Source: Chloroflexia bacterium (GTDB lineage: Bacteria; Chloroflexota; Chloroflexia; Thermomicrobiales; CFX8). Taken from it: DNA of 48,826 nt. This document shows, piece after piece, positions 8,840 through 18,059 of this stretch. The stretch is from positions 1 to 48,826 of the forward strand of contig JAUIIK010000024.1 of NCBI GenBank assembly GCA_030431755.1. The letters run 5' to 3'. A program made the translations under genes and the position numbers. A model generated the notes under the pieces. That model had not been told where the DNA came from and did no database searches. It was given only the letters and a program-made list of their open reading frames with translations. Position 1 is the stretch's first letter; each line of letters starts with the position of its first letter.

Positions 8840-9166
8840 ATGTCCCAACCAGTAACCGTCAATGACGCCAGCTTCGACAGCGAAGTCGTCAATGCCGATA
8901 CCCCCGTACTTGTCGATTTCTGGGCGCCGTGGTGCGGCCCGTGCCGCGTCGTCGGCCCGATCCTCGATGAGATCGCGCAGGAGCAGAATGGTTCCCTCAA
9001 GGTCGTCAAGGTCAATGTCGATGAGAACCAGGGCGTTGCCAGCCAGCTCGGCATCAGCTCGATCCCGACGATGATCCTCTACAAGGACGGCCAGCCGGTC
9101 GAGAAGATCATCGGCGCGCAGCCGAAGAACCGCATCCTCGACACGATCTCCCAGCACGTCAGCTAG
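8840..9166 (+). CDS. trxA: Thioredoxin
   Basis: A 108-residue thioredoxin, full family length, with no signal peptide, so cytoplasmic. The redox-active WCGPC has its cysteines at 32 and 35. The buried Asp26 and the cis-proline loop (ISSIPTMIL) are in the usual places. It reduces protein disulfides and serves as a reductant for enzymes such as ribonucleotide reductase. GAGGAGG precedes the ATG by about 10 bases. The gene is monocistronic: it is divergent from a glycosyltransferase and closed by a strong intrinsic terminator. Confidence 0.96.
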   Translation: MSQPVTVNDASFDSEVVNADTPVLVDFWAPWCGPCRVVGPILDEIAQEQNGSLKVVKVNVDENQGVASQLGISSIPTMILYKDGQPVEKIIGAQPKNRILDTISQHVS

Positions 9167-9185
9167 TTTTCGCTGCGACTGTGAG

Positions 9186-9220
9186 AACACCCCGGCGCAC
9201 ATTGCCGCGCCGGGGTGTTT
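9186..9220 (+). terminator. Rho-independent terminator of trxA
   Basis: A perfect 13-bp stem, AACACCCCGGCGC at 9186-9198 paired with 9207-9219, has an 8-base loop and is followed by a T-rich stretch (TTTCATTT). It lies 20 bases after the trxA stop. It also lies just past the stop of the convergent gene at 9237, so it may stop transcription from both sides. Confidence 0.88.
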
Positions 9221-9236
9221 CATTTGCGTCAAGCAG

Positions 9237-10298
9237 CTACTCAGCAACGTCTGCGTCGCCCTTCCCTAGCCCCAACACAATCCAGATGAGCGAACCCAGC
9301 GTCGCAATAATCGCTGTGCCCTTGCGCGCATAGACCGCGTGCGGCACGGCGATGAGCCCGACGTCGTCCTCATCGAGGCTCACTTTGTTCCGGTAGGCGT
9401 AACGGCCGGTGTCCAGGTGGAACTCAATCGTATGTGACTCATGGCCGCGGTTAGGGTCGTAGCAATCAACGTAGGCCCGGGTCGGCGACGGCTGGCGGAT
9501 GCGGTACGGCACGATGGTGTGGCCTTCGCGGACGACAGCGGTAGCGATGTCCCGCCGCCACGGTTTGGGCACACCGACATCGAGCGCGCGTAGCGTCCGG
9601 CCCGTGCGCAGCGCGTCGTCGCGCACCGCGCGGTAGGCGGCGACCGGCGAGGCCCGGAGAAACCAGACGAGGCTCGCGAGCAAGGCGCGGTCGGTCAGCT
9701 GCCGGCCGTGCAGCCGCTTGATCTCGTGCAGCGCCGCATCTCGTTCAGGCAACCGGTCCTCGTTCTGCAACGCTCGCACACCGGCCCAACGGGCCATGCC
9801 GCTACACAACCCGCCGCGATGCGAGCCAGTCGGCCGGAGCTGGACGATATCTGCATACAGCCCGCGAAACAGGAGCCGCGCGACACGTCCCGAAAGCATT
9901 GTGAACGTCTCAACAAATGGCTCCTGCGTTGGACCAACCTCTCCGATGGCGCGGGCGCTGTTGCGTTCGGGCCAGGCATGCTTCTCGGGCGAGAAGGTTG
10001 TCTCAAGCTCCAGCACGATGTCGATGTTGCGCGCGTACCTGCGCCGCGAGCCGTCTTTGAGCTCGACGTCAAGCAGGATTGTCGCCGGGGCGTCGAAGTC
10101 CAGCCGGTCGATGTCGGCCGAAAGAAACCAGGAGAGCGGCGACGGTGATTCGATTCGCCAGCCCGCTGGAACCCGCAAGCGCCCGCGACGAATCGCGTGC
10201 CGCTCGACAACGCCGAACGATGCCGGCGTCAGGCGCATCGACTCGGGGAAGATACGTGGCGGGTCGAGCCCACGCCGGGACACGGTGACGGTCGCCAT
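9237..10298 (-). CDS. Unrecognised protein with papain-like/C39-like Cys-His-Asp pattern and C-terminal membrane segment
   Basis: A 353-residue protein I do not recognise by name. The N-terminal half (to about 110) is beta-rich. The second half has GGLCSGM with Cys at about 165, EGHTIVPYRI with His at about 260, and VDCYDPN with Asp at about 281 and Asn at 283; this spacing and order is that of papain-like and C39-like cysteine peptidases. The last part has one hydrophobic segment (GTAIIATLGSLIWIVLGLG) followed by a short charged tail, so it may be tail-anchored. The ATG at 10298 overlaps the nrdR stop by one base (TGATG), so it is co-translated with nrdR. Activity is inferred only from the residue pattern. 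Confidence 0.7.
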   Translation of the reverse strand: MATVTVSRRGLDPPRIFPESMRLTPASFGVVERHAIRRGRLRVPAGWRIESPSPLSWFLSADIDRLDFDAPATILLDVELKDGSRRRYARNIDIVLELETTFSPEKHAWPERNSARAIGEVGPTQEPFVETFTMLSGRVARLLFRGLYADIVQLRPTGSHRGGLCSGMARWAGVRALQNEDRLPERDAALHEIKRLHGRQLTDRALLASLVWFLRASPVAAYRAVRDDALRTGRTLRALDVGVPKPWRRDIATAVVREGHTIVPYRIRQPSPTRAYVDCYDPNRGHESHTIEFHLDTGRYAYRNKVSLDEDDVGLIAVPHAVYARKGTAIIATLGSLIWIVLGLGKGDADVAE

Positions 10299-10762
10299 CA
10301 GCTCTCCAGGGGCGGCGCGTCGAGCGTCTCCATCTCGCGCCGCCAATCATCGAGATCGCGAAATTCGCGGTAGACCGACGCAAAGCGAATGTAAGCCACT
10401 TGATCGAGCGCTTTGAGCTTGTCGAGAACGACTTCGCCGATGTCCGTGCTCGTGACTTCCGGCTGGTTGAGATCGAGTAGCTCGACCTCGGTCTCCCGCA
10501 CAATACGGTCGACTTCAGCCGTCGGCACGGCTCGTTTGGTCAAGGCGACCTGGAGCTTGTCACGCAGTTTGCGCGGGTCGAAGCGCTCACGCCGGCCATC
10601 GCGTTTGACGACGATCAACTCCGGCTGCTCGACGGTTTCATAGGTCGTAAACCGGCGCTTGCAGGCCTGGCATTCACGCCGCCGGCGCACGGACTCGCCG
10701 TCCCGCACATCGCGCGAATCAACGACCCGCGTATCGGACCCACGGCAAAACGGGCAGCGCAC
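10298..10762 (-). CDS. nrdR: Transcriptional repressor NrdR
   Basis: A 154-residue protein, the usual length. The N-terminal zinc ribbon has Cys at 3, 6, 31 and 34 (MRCPFCRGSD and ECQACKRRF), followed by an ATP-cone domain beginning near VVKRDGRRERFD. NrdR senses ATP/dATP and represses ribonucleotide reductase operons through paired NrdR boxes. The start is GTG with GGAGGAG about 10 bases upstream. It follows ftsZ by 46 bases in the same direction. No ribonucleotide reductase gene is in the window. Confidence 0.95.
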   Translation of the reverse strand: MRCPFCRGSDTRVVDSRDVRDGESVRRRRECQACKRRFTTYETVEQPELIVVKRDGRRERFDPRKLRDKLQVALTKRAVPTAEVDRIVRETEVELLDLNQPEVTSTDIGEVVLDKLKALDQVAYIRFASVYREFRDLDDWRREMETLDAPPLES

Positions 10763-10808
10763 CGCTCGTCAGCTCCTCCGCACAACGTCGAACCGGCGTG
10801 AAACGATT

Positions 10809-11939
10809 CTAACTCTCTCGCAGGAACCGCAAGATGGCCGGTTCGGCCCATTCCTCATCGTCAGACACCGGCGTGCGCTGTGTCGATGCCTCCTCGGCTG
10901 CGGCCACGCGCGGGGGCTGCTCCTGGGGGATGGCCGCCGCTGGCCGGCGGTCGACGCCGCGCTGCCGCGACGATGAGCGGTTGCCCTGGAAGCCGGTCGC
11001 GATGAGCGTAATTGCCACGTCGCGTCCAAGCGCTTCATCAACGCTCGTCCCGAAGATGATCTCGGCGTCGTCGTCGGCGGCGGTGCGGATGACCTCGGCC
11101 GCCTCGTTAATCTCGACCAGCGTCAGATCGGTACCGCCGGTGATGTTGTAGAGCACGCCGGTCGCGCCGTCGATGCTCATCTCAAGCAATGGGCTCTCGA
11201 TCGCCGCCCGGGCCGCGTCAACTGTGCGCGCTTCGCCAGTGCCCCGGCCAATCGCCATGAGCGCCGAGCCGGCGTCGCGCATGATCGACTTCACATCGGC
11301 GAAGTCGAGGTTGATCATGCCGGGCTGGATGATCAGATCGGAGATGCCCTGGATACCCTGCCGCAACACATCATCGGCAATCCTGAAGGCTTCCGAGAAT
11401 GGCGTCTTGGGGTCAACGATCTGGAGCAGCCGCTGGTTCGGAATCGTGATCAACGCATCGACATACTCTTTGAGGTTGGCTATCGACTCGTCGGCCACCC
11501 GCTTGCGGCGCGCGCCCTCGAAATCGAATGGGCGCGTCACAACTCCTATGGTCAACGCGCCGGTCTCACGCGCCAGCTTGGCGATCACCGGCGATGCGCC
11601 GCTGCCGGTCCCGCCGCCCATGCCGGCGGTGATGAACACCATATCGGAGCCGCGCAAGACCTCGGCCAGCGTGTCAACGCTCTCCTCAGCGGCGCGCTCA
11701 CCGATCTCCGGGCGTCCACCCGCTCCGAGACCCTTCGTCAGCTTGTCGCCCAAGCGCACGGCAACCGGCGCTTCGGAGGTCAGCAGTGCCTGAGCGTCGG
11801 TATTGACGCTGATGAACTCGACACCTTCGACGCTGGCCTCAATCATCCGGTTGACGGCGTTGCCGCCGCCGCCGCCAACGCCTACGACTTTGATTCGTGC
11901 GAAATTCGGAGTGAATTCGTCGTCAGCGAGTTCGAACAT
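10809..11939 (-). CDS. ftsZ: Cell division protein FtsZ
   Basis: A 376-residue tubulin-like GTPase that forms the division ring. It has the N-terminal [14 protein letters not shown] loop, the tubulin signature GGGTGSG at about residues 104-110, and the T7 catalytic loop [12 protein letters not shown] variable, Arg/Gln-rich linker follows from about residue 320, and the tail ends in an acidic-hydrophobic peptide ([11 protein letters not shown]) that takes the place of the conserved FtsA/ZipA-binding peptide. AGGAGA lies 6 bases before the ATG. It is 49 bases downstream of ftsA. Confidence 0.97.
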   Translation of the reverse strand: MFELADDEFTPNFARIKVVGVGGGGGNAVNRMIEASVEGVEFISVNTDAQALLTSEAPVAVRLGDKLTKGLGAGGRPEIGERAAEESVDTLAEVLRGSDMVFITAGMGGGTGSGASPVIAKLARETGALTIGVVTRPFDFEGARRKRVADESIANLKEYVDALITIPNQRLLQIVDPKTPFSEAFRIADDVLRQGIQGISDLIIQPGMINLDFADVKSIMRDAGSALMAIGRGTGEARTVDAARAAIESPLLEMSIDGATGVLYNITGGTDLTLVEINEAAEVIRTAADDDAEIIFGTSVDEALGRDVAITLIATGFQGNRSSSRQRGVDRRPAAAIPQEQPPRVAAAEEASTQRTPVSDDEEWAEPAILRFLRES

Positions 11940-11988
11940 GGTGCTTCTCCTGCCTGCTCCGCTGTTAGGCCCAAACCCGGCCTGGAAG

Positions 11989-13314
11989 TCAGATCTCGGT
12001 ACGTGCTGGGATAAACCCGCGCATCCAGTCGCGCATCACGCGACCCCACTGGCGACCGGCATCCGTGCCATCGCCCTGCTCGTCGTCCTTGCCAGCACGC
12101 CACGGGAACTGCTGCTGCGGGACCTGCCGCGCCTGATCGTGCCGGACTCGGGCTGCGCCGCCGGTACGAGCGCGTGTACCGCAGTATCGCACAAGCCCGA
12201 TCGCTGCGCTTGCGGACGGGTCGCTGATGGCCGGAAAACCTTCTATTCGCAGAATATCCCCGCGATGTACTTCAAGTTGCAGCAACTCCCGCGTGACTTC
12301 CTCTACACCGGGCATACTTGCGCTACCACCAGTTATGACAACTCCAGCATGAAATTGCAAGCCCGCGATCGAAGAATTCAGACTTTTCCGCACATCGGAC
12401 AGCAGTTGCTGGTAGCGCGCTCCGGCAATCGCCCGCGGCACATCCCGCCGCAGCGAGCCTTCGCGCGCCTCGCGTTGCAGCCTTGCGATACCTCGCGGCG
12501 ACCATTCGATATCGAGATCCTTCATGACGCGCATGGAGCCAACGCCGTGCAGCTGCTTCAGACGCTCTGCCTGCGCCAACGGCACCCCGAGTACCGCCGC
12601 GAGATCCTGGGTGATCTGGTAGCCACCCTGGTCGAGCCCGCCGATATCGAACAACACGCCATCGAGGTAGATCGCAACATCGGTCAGCGTGCCACCAATA
12701 TCGAGCAGGATGACGCCACGCTCGCGCTCGTCTTGCCGCAACACAGCCTCGCCAGCGGCCACCGCTGCCGGCACCATGGCGTGAATCCGCGCATCAAACG
12801 CTGCCGCCGCTTGCTGCAAGCCCTCGGCCAGCGTCGTCGGAATGCTGAAGTCCCGCACCCAGACATTCAGGGTACGGCCTACCCGACCAAGCGGGTTCAG
12901 CAGCCGTTCGCCATTGACGGCGAAGCCCTGGACAGCCCGGTGGATCAGCTGAAAGTGCGCGTCGGCGTCATCCCGCGATTCCGCGATGACCCGGTCAATG
13001 TCAGGTTGGTAGATCGGATAGCCGGTGTCGATGCTGATCTGGCCTTGATTGGTGCGCGCGTCGACCATCCAGCTACTGAGACTCACGACGATGTCGGCGA
13101 CCGGCCGGCCGGCGATCGAGCGCGCAACCTTAATCGCCTCCCCAAACGACGCCGAGAACTCCGCCTGGTCGACGATCGCGCCGCGCCGGATGCCGGCAAC
13201 CGGCACGAGATCGTGTCCCAGGTAGGTCAACCCGCCCGCGGGATCGCCGGATGCAACGGCTACTCCGAGCTTGGTCGACCCGATATCTATCCCAATGAAG
13301 TGCTGCTCTGCCAT
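11989..13314 (-). CDS. ftsA: Cell division protein FtsA
   Basis: A 441-residue actin-fold protein that links FtsZ to the membrane. It begins [16 protein letters not shown] (phosphate-1 loop) and has the phosphate-2 motif [14 protein letters not shown] and the adenosine motif [12 protein letters not shown]. The C-terminus after about residue 385 is a basic linker ending in an amphipathic helix ([14 protein letters not shown]), as expected for a membrane-targeting sequence. The ATG at 13314 has GAGGAG 9 bases upstream. It is separated from ftsQ by a 525-base gap with palindromic repeats, so it probably has its own promoter. Confidence 0.9.
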   Translation of the reverse strand: MAEQHFIGIDIGSTKLGVAVASGDPAGGLTYLGHDLVPVAGIRRGAIVDQAEFSASFGEAIKVARSIAGRPVADIVVSLSSWMVDARTNQGQISIDTGYPIYQPDIDRVIAESRDDADAHFQLIHRAVQGFAVNGERLLNPLGRVGRTLNVWVRDFSIPTTLAEGLQQAAAAFDARIHAMVPAAVAAGEAVLRQDERERGVILLDIGGTLTDVAIYLDGVLFDIGGLDQGGYQITQDLAAVLGVPLAQAERLKQLHGVGSMRVMKDLDIEWSPRGIARLQREAREGSLRRDVPRAIAGARYQQLLSDVRKSLNSSIAGLQFHAGVVITGGSASMPGVEEVTRELLQLEVHRGDILRIEGFPAISDPSASAAIGLVRYCGTRARTGGAARVRHDQARQVPQQQFPWRAGKDDEQGDGTDAGRQWGRVMRDWMRGFIPARTEI

Positions 13315-13542
13315 GCGAACTGCTCCTCTACCCACAACGTCACTCGCGGCGTTACGAAGGCGAGTAGCACGAAGCGCCCGAGTGGTGACTCGCGGCCATC
13401 ATATCATACCTTGTACGTACACCGCGTCCGGCCATACCGTCAAGGTCGCATCGTGCTTCCTAGCAATGACATCGGTCCCGACCGGAGATACGGCGTGTAC
13501 TCGCTACAACACGCGCGGACGAAGGTAGATACACCACCGATT

Positions 13543-13620
13543 CGTAGGGATGAGACTCGTCCTCATCCGCTTCACGCGATCCGTCCAGCAAGCCGGATGA
13601 GGACGAGCCTCATCCCTACG
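13543..13620. repeat. Nested palindromic repeat in the ftsQ-ftsA gap
   Basis: Two 27-base arms, 13543-13569 and 13594-13620, are inverted copies with one mismatch. Each arm is itself nearly palindromic (GGATGAG...CTCATCC). This looks like a dispersed extragenic palindrome and has no T-tract expected of a terminator. It lies in the 13315-13839 gap, which otherwise has no gene I can support. Confidence 0.75.
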
Positions 13621-13707
13621 GGCGAACGCGGTACTCTGCGCCTGACAGAGGAACAAGGTCCACTTATACTGCTTCATTTTGTTGGTGGCATAGACCGACA
13701 GACATCG

Positions 13708-13807
13708 GTAGGGGCGTGATTCATCACGCCCGGTAGCCGCATACCTCGAACGTACGCATGGATCGCAGCGCTGGCGTGAGGGGCACCCCTTGGGTCCACG
13801 CCCCTAC
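13708..13807. repeat. Second palindromic repeat in the ftsQ-ftsA gap
   Basis: The outer arms GTAGGGGCGTG (13708-13718) and CACGCCCCTAC (13797-13807) are perfect inverted copies. Inside the left half is a further 9-bp palindrome, GGGCGTGAT/ATCACGCCC, at 13712-13731. A degenerate relative, with GGGCGTGA and CATCCCTAC blocks, is seen near 32613-32636. Confidence 0.65.
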
Positions 13808-13839
13808 ATCACTCGCGACAATCTCACCGTGAATCGGTG

Positions 13840-14580
13840 TTAGCGGTAAGCCGGGCGGGACGGCACTCGGATGTCGAGTTGTGACCAATCGTCGGAGAGC
13901 TGGCCCTCGACGGCAGCCAGGACTGCCAGCTTCGCGTCGATGTCAACCGGTTCGCCGAATATGACGACGCCGCCAGCGGGGTGGTCCAACGCAAGGCCGA
14001 TATTGGCGTCCCAGGTCAGACCTGCCTCCGGCCCATAGACGGCCGTAATGGAGACGGTTGCGGCAACGATCTCCTCGTCGATAGCGCCGACATCGGCGTC
14101 GGCCGCGACCTCGAGTACCGGCAAGCCAGTGATATGTTCCTCGGCGACCAGTGCGGCGTCCGCCGACAACAGGCGTGTTTCATCGCCGGCCTGGATGTTG
14201 ATCGCCGGGGCACGCTCGGTAATCATAATGATTGCTGCATCGGGAAAGCGAACATCGACGCGGACGTGCTCAATGTTTGGCAGCGCCGCGATACGCTCGG
14301 CGACCTCCTCCGGCGCGACCGTGAACAACGGCGCATCCAATAGCTGCGCCTGCTTCTCGACCGCCTGCGCATCGCCGTACTCCAGGCCACTGATGGTGAC
14401 GTGCTGAACGCGGTAATCGTCGGTGGCCAGAAAGCCCCACAACATCGCGCCGCAGATGATCGCCACCAGCAAGGCCGGCAGGCGACCAGTCGTGAGCGCG
14501 GCATCGGCCCAGTCGACCAGAGCGCGCAGACGCGGATACCTGGCGCGCGTGTTGCCGTGACTACCCGCCGCGGCGCTCAT
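13840..14580 (-). CDS. ftsQ: Cell division protein FtsQ (POTRA domain)
   Basis: A protein of about 246 residues, a single-pass division protein. A basic cytoplasmic N-terminus is followed by a membrane segment, LPALLVAIICGAMLWGFLA, at about 34-52. A POTRA domain then starts with VQHVTISGLEYGDAQAVEKQ and contains PNIEHVRVDVRFPDAAIIMITERAP. FtsQ joins FtsL and FtsB-like proteins in the division complex. The ATG at 14580 lies inside the end of ddl (20-base overlap); a longer frame to 14628 is possible but adds no recognisable sequence. It is the last gene of the tightly overlapped run from rsmH. Confidence 0.85.
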   Translation of the reverse strand: MSAAAGSHGNTRARYPRLRALVDWADAALTTGRLPALLVAIICGAMLWGFLATDDYRVQHVTISGLEYGDAQAVEKQAQLLDAPLFTVAPEEVAERIAALPNIEHVRVDVRFPDAAIIMITERAPAINIQAGDETRLLSADAALVAEEHITGLPVLEVAADADVGAIDEEIVAATVSITAVYGPEAGLTWDANIGLALDHPAGGVVIFGEPVDIDAKLAVLAAVEGQLSDDWSQLDIRVPSRPAYR

Positions 14581-15703
14581 CGGACCGTTCCAATGCAAGC
14601 TGGAGGAGCCGGTCGACGAGTTCCGCAAGCGGAACGCCGGTCGCCTCCCAGAGCTTTGGATACATGCTGATCGAGGTGAATCCGGGGATCGTGTTGAGCT
14701 CGTTGAGGTAGACGTCGTCGCTTACCCGGTCGACCAGGAAGTCAACGCGCGCGATGCCGGCGCAGTCGATCTCCTTGAATGCGGCAACCGCCAGTGACCG
14801 GATGGTATTCGACATTGGCTCGGGAATGTCGGCCGGGACGAGGAGGTCGGCATCGTCGTCGACATACTTCGCCTCGTAGTCGTAGAACTCGTGCGCATCG
14901 CCGGGCACGATTTCGCCGACAACCGAAGCAATCGGATCGTCGTTGCCCAGCACCGAGACCTCAAATTCGCGCGCGTCGATACCTTTCTCGACGACGAGCC
15001 GCCGGTCGTGGAGACAGGCCTCATCCATACCTTCAACGAACTCGGCGCGGATCGTCGCTTTCGTGATTCCAATGCTTGAGCCGAGGTTGGCAGGCTTGAT
15101 GAAGCATGGATAGCCGATCACTTCTTCGATAACGCGGGTGACTTCCTCCGGATCGCGCCGCCAGTCGCGCCGCCGGGTCGTCACCCACGGCGCTTGCGGA
15201 ATCCCTGCCTGGTCCAGCACCTGCTTACAGAGCGCCTTGTCCATCGCAACAGATGAAGCCAACACGCCAGCACCAACGTATGGCACACCAGCCAGCTCGA
15301 ACAAGCCCTGGATCGTCCCATCCTCGCCCATCGGCCCGTGGAGCGCCGGAAAGATGACGTCGATCTCGCCGGCCCAGCCGTCTGCCGGCACCAGACCACC
15401 GGTCCCGGAGCGGCGCGCCGCAAGCGCGAGCGATTCGACTTCCTGTTCTATCTGGCCGCGCCCGTGCTCGGTTGCACCCTCAAGTTGAAAGAGCGGCGAA
15501 CCGGCCTGCAACTCGGCCATTGGATCCCCACTGGTGAGCCACTGCCCTTCGCGTGTAATGCCAATCGGCACGACATCATGACCGGCCTCGATGAGCGCCC
15601 CCATAATCGTCAACGCGGAGCGGAGCGAGACATCATGCTCGGCGGAGCGGCCGCCAAAGACGACGCCGACGCGCTTGCGCGGCTGCGGATCCGAGCCACT
15701 CAT
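14561..15703 (-). CDS. ddl: D-alanine--D-alanine ligase
   Basis: A 380-residue ATP-grasp ligase making the D-Ala-D-Ala dipeptide for peptidoglycan. It begins with VGVVFGGRSAEHDVSLRSA, has the large ATP-binding loop KPANLGSSIGITKA, and ends with the metal-binding ELNTIPGFTSISMYPKLWE. The ATG at 15703 is chosen because it forms a 4-base ATGA overlap with the murB stop and has GGGAGAG upstream; an ATG 9 bases further up is possible. Length is usual for the VanA-type branch. Confidence 0.95.
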   Translation of the reverse strand: MSGSDPQPRKRVGVVFGGRSAEHDVSLRSALTIMGALIEAGHDVVPIGITREGQWLTSGDPMAELQAGSPLFQLEGATEHGRGQIEQEVESLALAARRSGTGGLVPADGWAGEIDVIFPALHGPMGEDGTIQGLFELAGVPYVGAGVLASSVAMDKALCKQVLDQAGIPQAPWVTTRRRDWRRDPEEVTRVIEEVIGYPCFIKPANLGSSIGITKATIRAEFVEGMDEACLHDRRLVVEKGIDAREFEVSVLGNDDPIASVVGEIVPGDAHEFYDYEAKYVDDDADLLVPADIPEPMSNTIRSLAVAAFKEIDCAGIARVDFLVDRVSDDVYLNELNTIPGFTSISMYPKLWEATGVPLAELVDRLLQLALERSDERRGG

Positions 15704-16668
15704 TGGTTCCACTCTCCCACACGTTCGATCTCAGTATGCAACTCGGTTCCGGTGGCCTCCGCAACCCGTGCCTGAACCAACTCAATCAACCCAACGATGT
15801 CGGCGGCGGTCGCGTCCTCCTCGTTGACAATGAAGTTGGCGTGGATCGGCGACACCTGCGCGCCGCCTACTCGCGTGCCCTTCAGGCCGAGCTCTTCGAT
15901 CAGCCGTCCCGAGAAATCGCCGGGCGGGTTCTTGAAGATCGACCCGGCGCACTTGCCGGTTGGCTGGGTCGCGTGCCGGTATTCGGCATGCTGCTCAGCC
16001 TCGGCTCGCAACGCATCGGCATCCCCACGCTCAAGCTGGAGCGTCACTCGCGTGACGACATCCCGCTTGGGATTTCCGCCAGCCTTCAGACGCGTCATGC
16101 GATATTCCGGCGACAGCCACTCGCGGTCGCGGTCGACAAGCCGGCGGCCATCTTCAATCAGGCGCAGGCCAACCAGCGCATCTTTGAACTCCGTGCCGTG
16201 CGCGCCAGCATTGTTGACCGTGGCCCCGCCGACGTTGCCCGGCAATCCGACGGCCCAGGTCATGCCCGCCCAGCCGCGTTGTGACGCTTCACGGCCAAGC
16301 CAGGTCAACGGTGCGGCTGCCGGCACGGAGATCGTTACCGCGTCGGAGTCCTCGTCGAGCAGTTCGAGTTCAGCGGCAACGTCGCGTCCTGGCTTGCGGA
16401 CGACAAGCACCAGGCCACGAATGCCGTGATCGGCAACGAGCATGTTCGAACCGCCGCCAAAAACCGTCACCGGCAGGTTGTGGTCGTCTGCCCACTGCAT
16501 TGCCAGTAGCACGTCGGACTCGTCAGCTACACGCACGAGAAAGTCGGCAGTCCCGCCAACACGAAATGTGCTGTAGAGGTCCATCCGCGCATCTGGCTGG
16601 ATCGAGATCGAACCGCTATCTCCCTCGACGACAATCGGCGCCGGCCTGCGCGCTCGCCGTGCAGTCAC
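15700..16668 (-). CDS. murB: UDP-N-acetylenolpyruvoylglucosamine reductase
   Basis: About 322 residues. MurB reduces the enolpyruvyl group to make UDP-MurNAc using FAD and NADPH. The FAD domain has NLPVTVFGGGSNMLVAD and GLPGNVGGATVNNAGAHG, and the catalytic serine lies in GKCAGSIFKNPPG. It is of the shorter type without the extra Tyr-loop. The GTG at 16668 gives a 4-base GTGA overlap with the murC stop and is preferred to the GTG 9 bases upstream. It sits between murC and ddl in the overlapped cluster. Confidence 0.95.
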   Translation of the reverse strand: MTARRARRPAPIVVEGDSGSISIQPDARMDLYSTFRVGGTADFLVRVADESDVLLAMQWADDHNLPVTVFGGGSNMLVADHGIRGLVLVVRKPGRDVAAELELLDEDSDAVTISVPAAAPLTWLGREASQRGWAGMTWAVGLPGNVGGATVNNAGAHGTEFKDALVGLRLIEDGRRLVDRDREWLSPEYRMTRLKAGGNPKRDVVTRVTLQLERGDADALRAEAEQHAEYRHATQPTGKCAGSIFKNPPGDFSGRLIEELGLKGTRVGGAQVSPIHANFIVNEEDATAADIVGLIELVQARVAEATGTELHTEIERVGEWNQ

Positions 16669-18059
16669 CTGGACCACCCCGCAATCACGCTGGCGGCGCT
16701 CACGATATCGCCGGCGCCGAGCACCAGGACAACGTCGCCCTGTTCGATCTGCTCTAGCGTCGACTGCGCAGCCGTGTACGGCACGCCGCCTAAGGCAGCC
16801 GGCGTCTGCATCGAGTCGGCAATCGAGCCTGACGATACGCCAAGGTCGTCAGTCTCACGCGCCGCGTAGATGTCGGCCAGAACGACACTATCGCCCATGT
16901 CCAGCGCCGCCGCGAAGCGGTCGAGCATGGCGTGCGTGCGTGAATATGTATGCGGTTGAAACAGAATGACGATCCTCCGGCCAGGGTAGTGTTCTCGGGC
17001 GGCTTCGACGGTGGCGGCAATCTCCGTCGGGTGGTGCGCGTAGTCGCTGACAACCGTCAGCTCCGGGTCGTCGCGCACAATCTCGAATCTGCGACCAACG
17101 CCACGGAAGCGCTCCAGCCCTTCAACGAGCGCCCTTGGCTCGATACCGAGCCCCTCGGCTGCCGCAAGCACAGCGAGCGCATTGAGCCGATTGTGCCTGC
17201 CGGGCACAGCCAGCGACAACTCGAACATCTGACCGTCCGGGGCACGAACGGTGTCGGCCTCCGCAAGCCGCCATTCCCCAGCGGTCTCGCCAAAGGTAAC
17301 AGTCGCGAACTCTGCAGTAGCGTCAATGTGCCGGAGCAACTTGGCGCAGCCTGGATCATCGGCCGACACTACGAGCGTCCCGCCCGGACGAATCCATCGG
17401 ACGAAGCGGCGAAACGCATCAAGCACGCTGGCGAAATCCGGGAAGATATCCGGGTGATCGTGCTCGATGTTGGTGATGATCGCGACATCGGGATCGAGCT
17501 GCAGGAATGAGTAGTCATACTCATCAGCCTCGACGACAAAGTGCTCACCGCCACTGGCGCGGGCGTTGGTTGCGAATGGTGGCACGACTGCGCCAACAGC
17601 GAAACCCGGCGCCAGCCCCGCCATGTCGAGGGCGACCGCCGCCATGCCAGAGGTCGTTGACTTGCCATGCGCGCCGGCGACTGCCAGCGTCCGAAAATCG
17701 CGCGCGAGCAACCCCAGCACGGCGGCTCGTTTCACAACCGGGATCCCACCCTCTGTCGCTGCCACGAGTTCAACGTTGTCGTCGCGGGCGGCAGCTGTTG
17801 TAATGACGAAATCAGCTCCCGCGACGTTCGCCCCCGAGTGCCCAATCGCGACCGTGATGCCCTCGCGGGCAAGTTCAGCCGTGACCTCCGAGGCGATCAT
17901 GTCCGAGCCAGTCACCTCATAGCCGCGTGCACGCAAGATCCTGGCGAGGCCGCTTACACCGATGCCACCGATGCCAACGAAGTGCAGCCGGGCCGGTGGG
18001 GCTGGGATCATTACATTGTCTGTGCGGCTGACCATATCGCTCACCAGTCCGCCGGCCAT
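16665..18059 (-). CDS. murC: UDP-N-acetylmuramate--L-alanine ligase
   Basis: A Mur ligase of up to 464 residues that adds L-Ala to UDP-MurNAc. The N-terminal Rossmann motif is FVGIGGIGVSGLA, the ATP P-loop is AGAHGKSTTSGM, and the central EADEYDYSFLQL and DYAHHPTEI motifs are typical of MurC. The start is uncertain: ATGs lie at 18059, 18035 and 18011, and the one at 18035 has the better Shine-Dalgarno (GGTGAG). It directly follows ftsW, where most clusters have murG between the two. Confidence 0.95.
   Translation of the reverse strand: MAGGLVSDMVSRTDNVMIPAPPARLHFVGIGGIGVSGLARILRARGYEVTGSDMIASEVTAELAREGITVAIGHSGANVAGADFVITTAAARDDNVELVAATEGGIPVVKRAAVLGLLARDFRTLAVAGAHGKSTTSGMAAVALDMAGLAPGFAVGAVVPPFATNARASGGEHFVVEADEYDYSFLQLDPDVAIITNIEHDHPDIFPDFASVLDAFRRFVRWIRPGGTLVVSADDPGCAKLLRHIDATAEFATVTFGETAGEWRLAEADTVRAPDGQMFELSLAVPGRHNRLNALAVLAAAEGLGIEPRALVEGLERFRGVGRRFEIVRDDPELTVVSDYAHHPTEIAATVEAAREHYPGRRIVILFQPHTYSRTHAMLDRFAAALDMGDSVVLADIYAARETDDLGVSSGSIADSMQTPAALGGVPYTAAQSTLEQIEQGDVVLVLGAGDIVSAASVIAGWSR

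Noticed and set aside
11803-13719. A 638-codon plus-strand open frame opposite ftsA and the end of ftsZ
   Set aside because: It is a shadow of the high G+C coding on the other strand. It has no recognisable motif, and ftsA and ftsZ are certain.
13315-13839. Search for a small division gene in the ftsQ-ftsA gap
   Set aside because: Only short frames without start signals are seen; the stretch is dominated by palindromic repeats.
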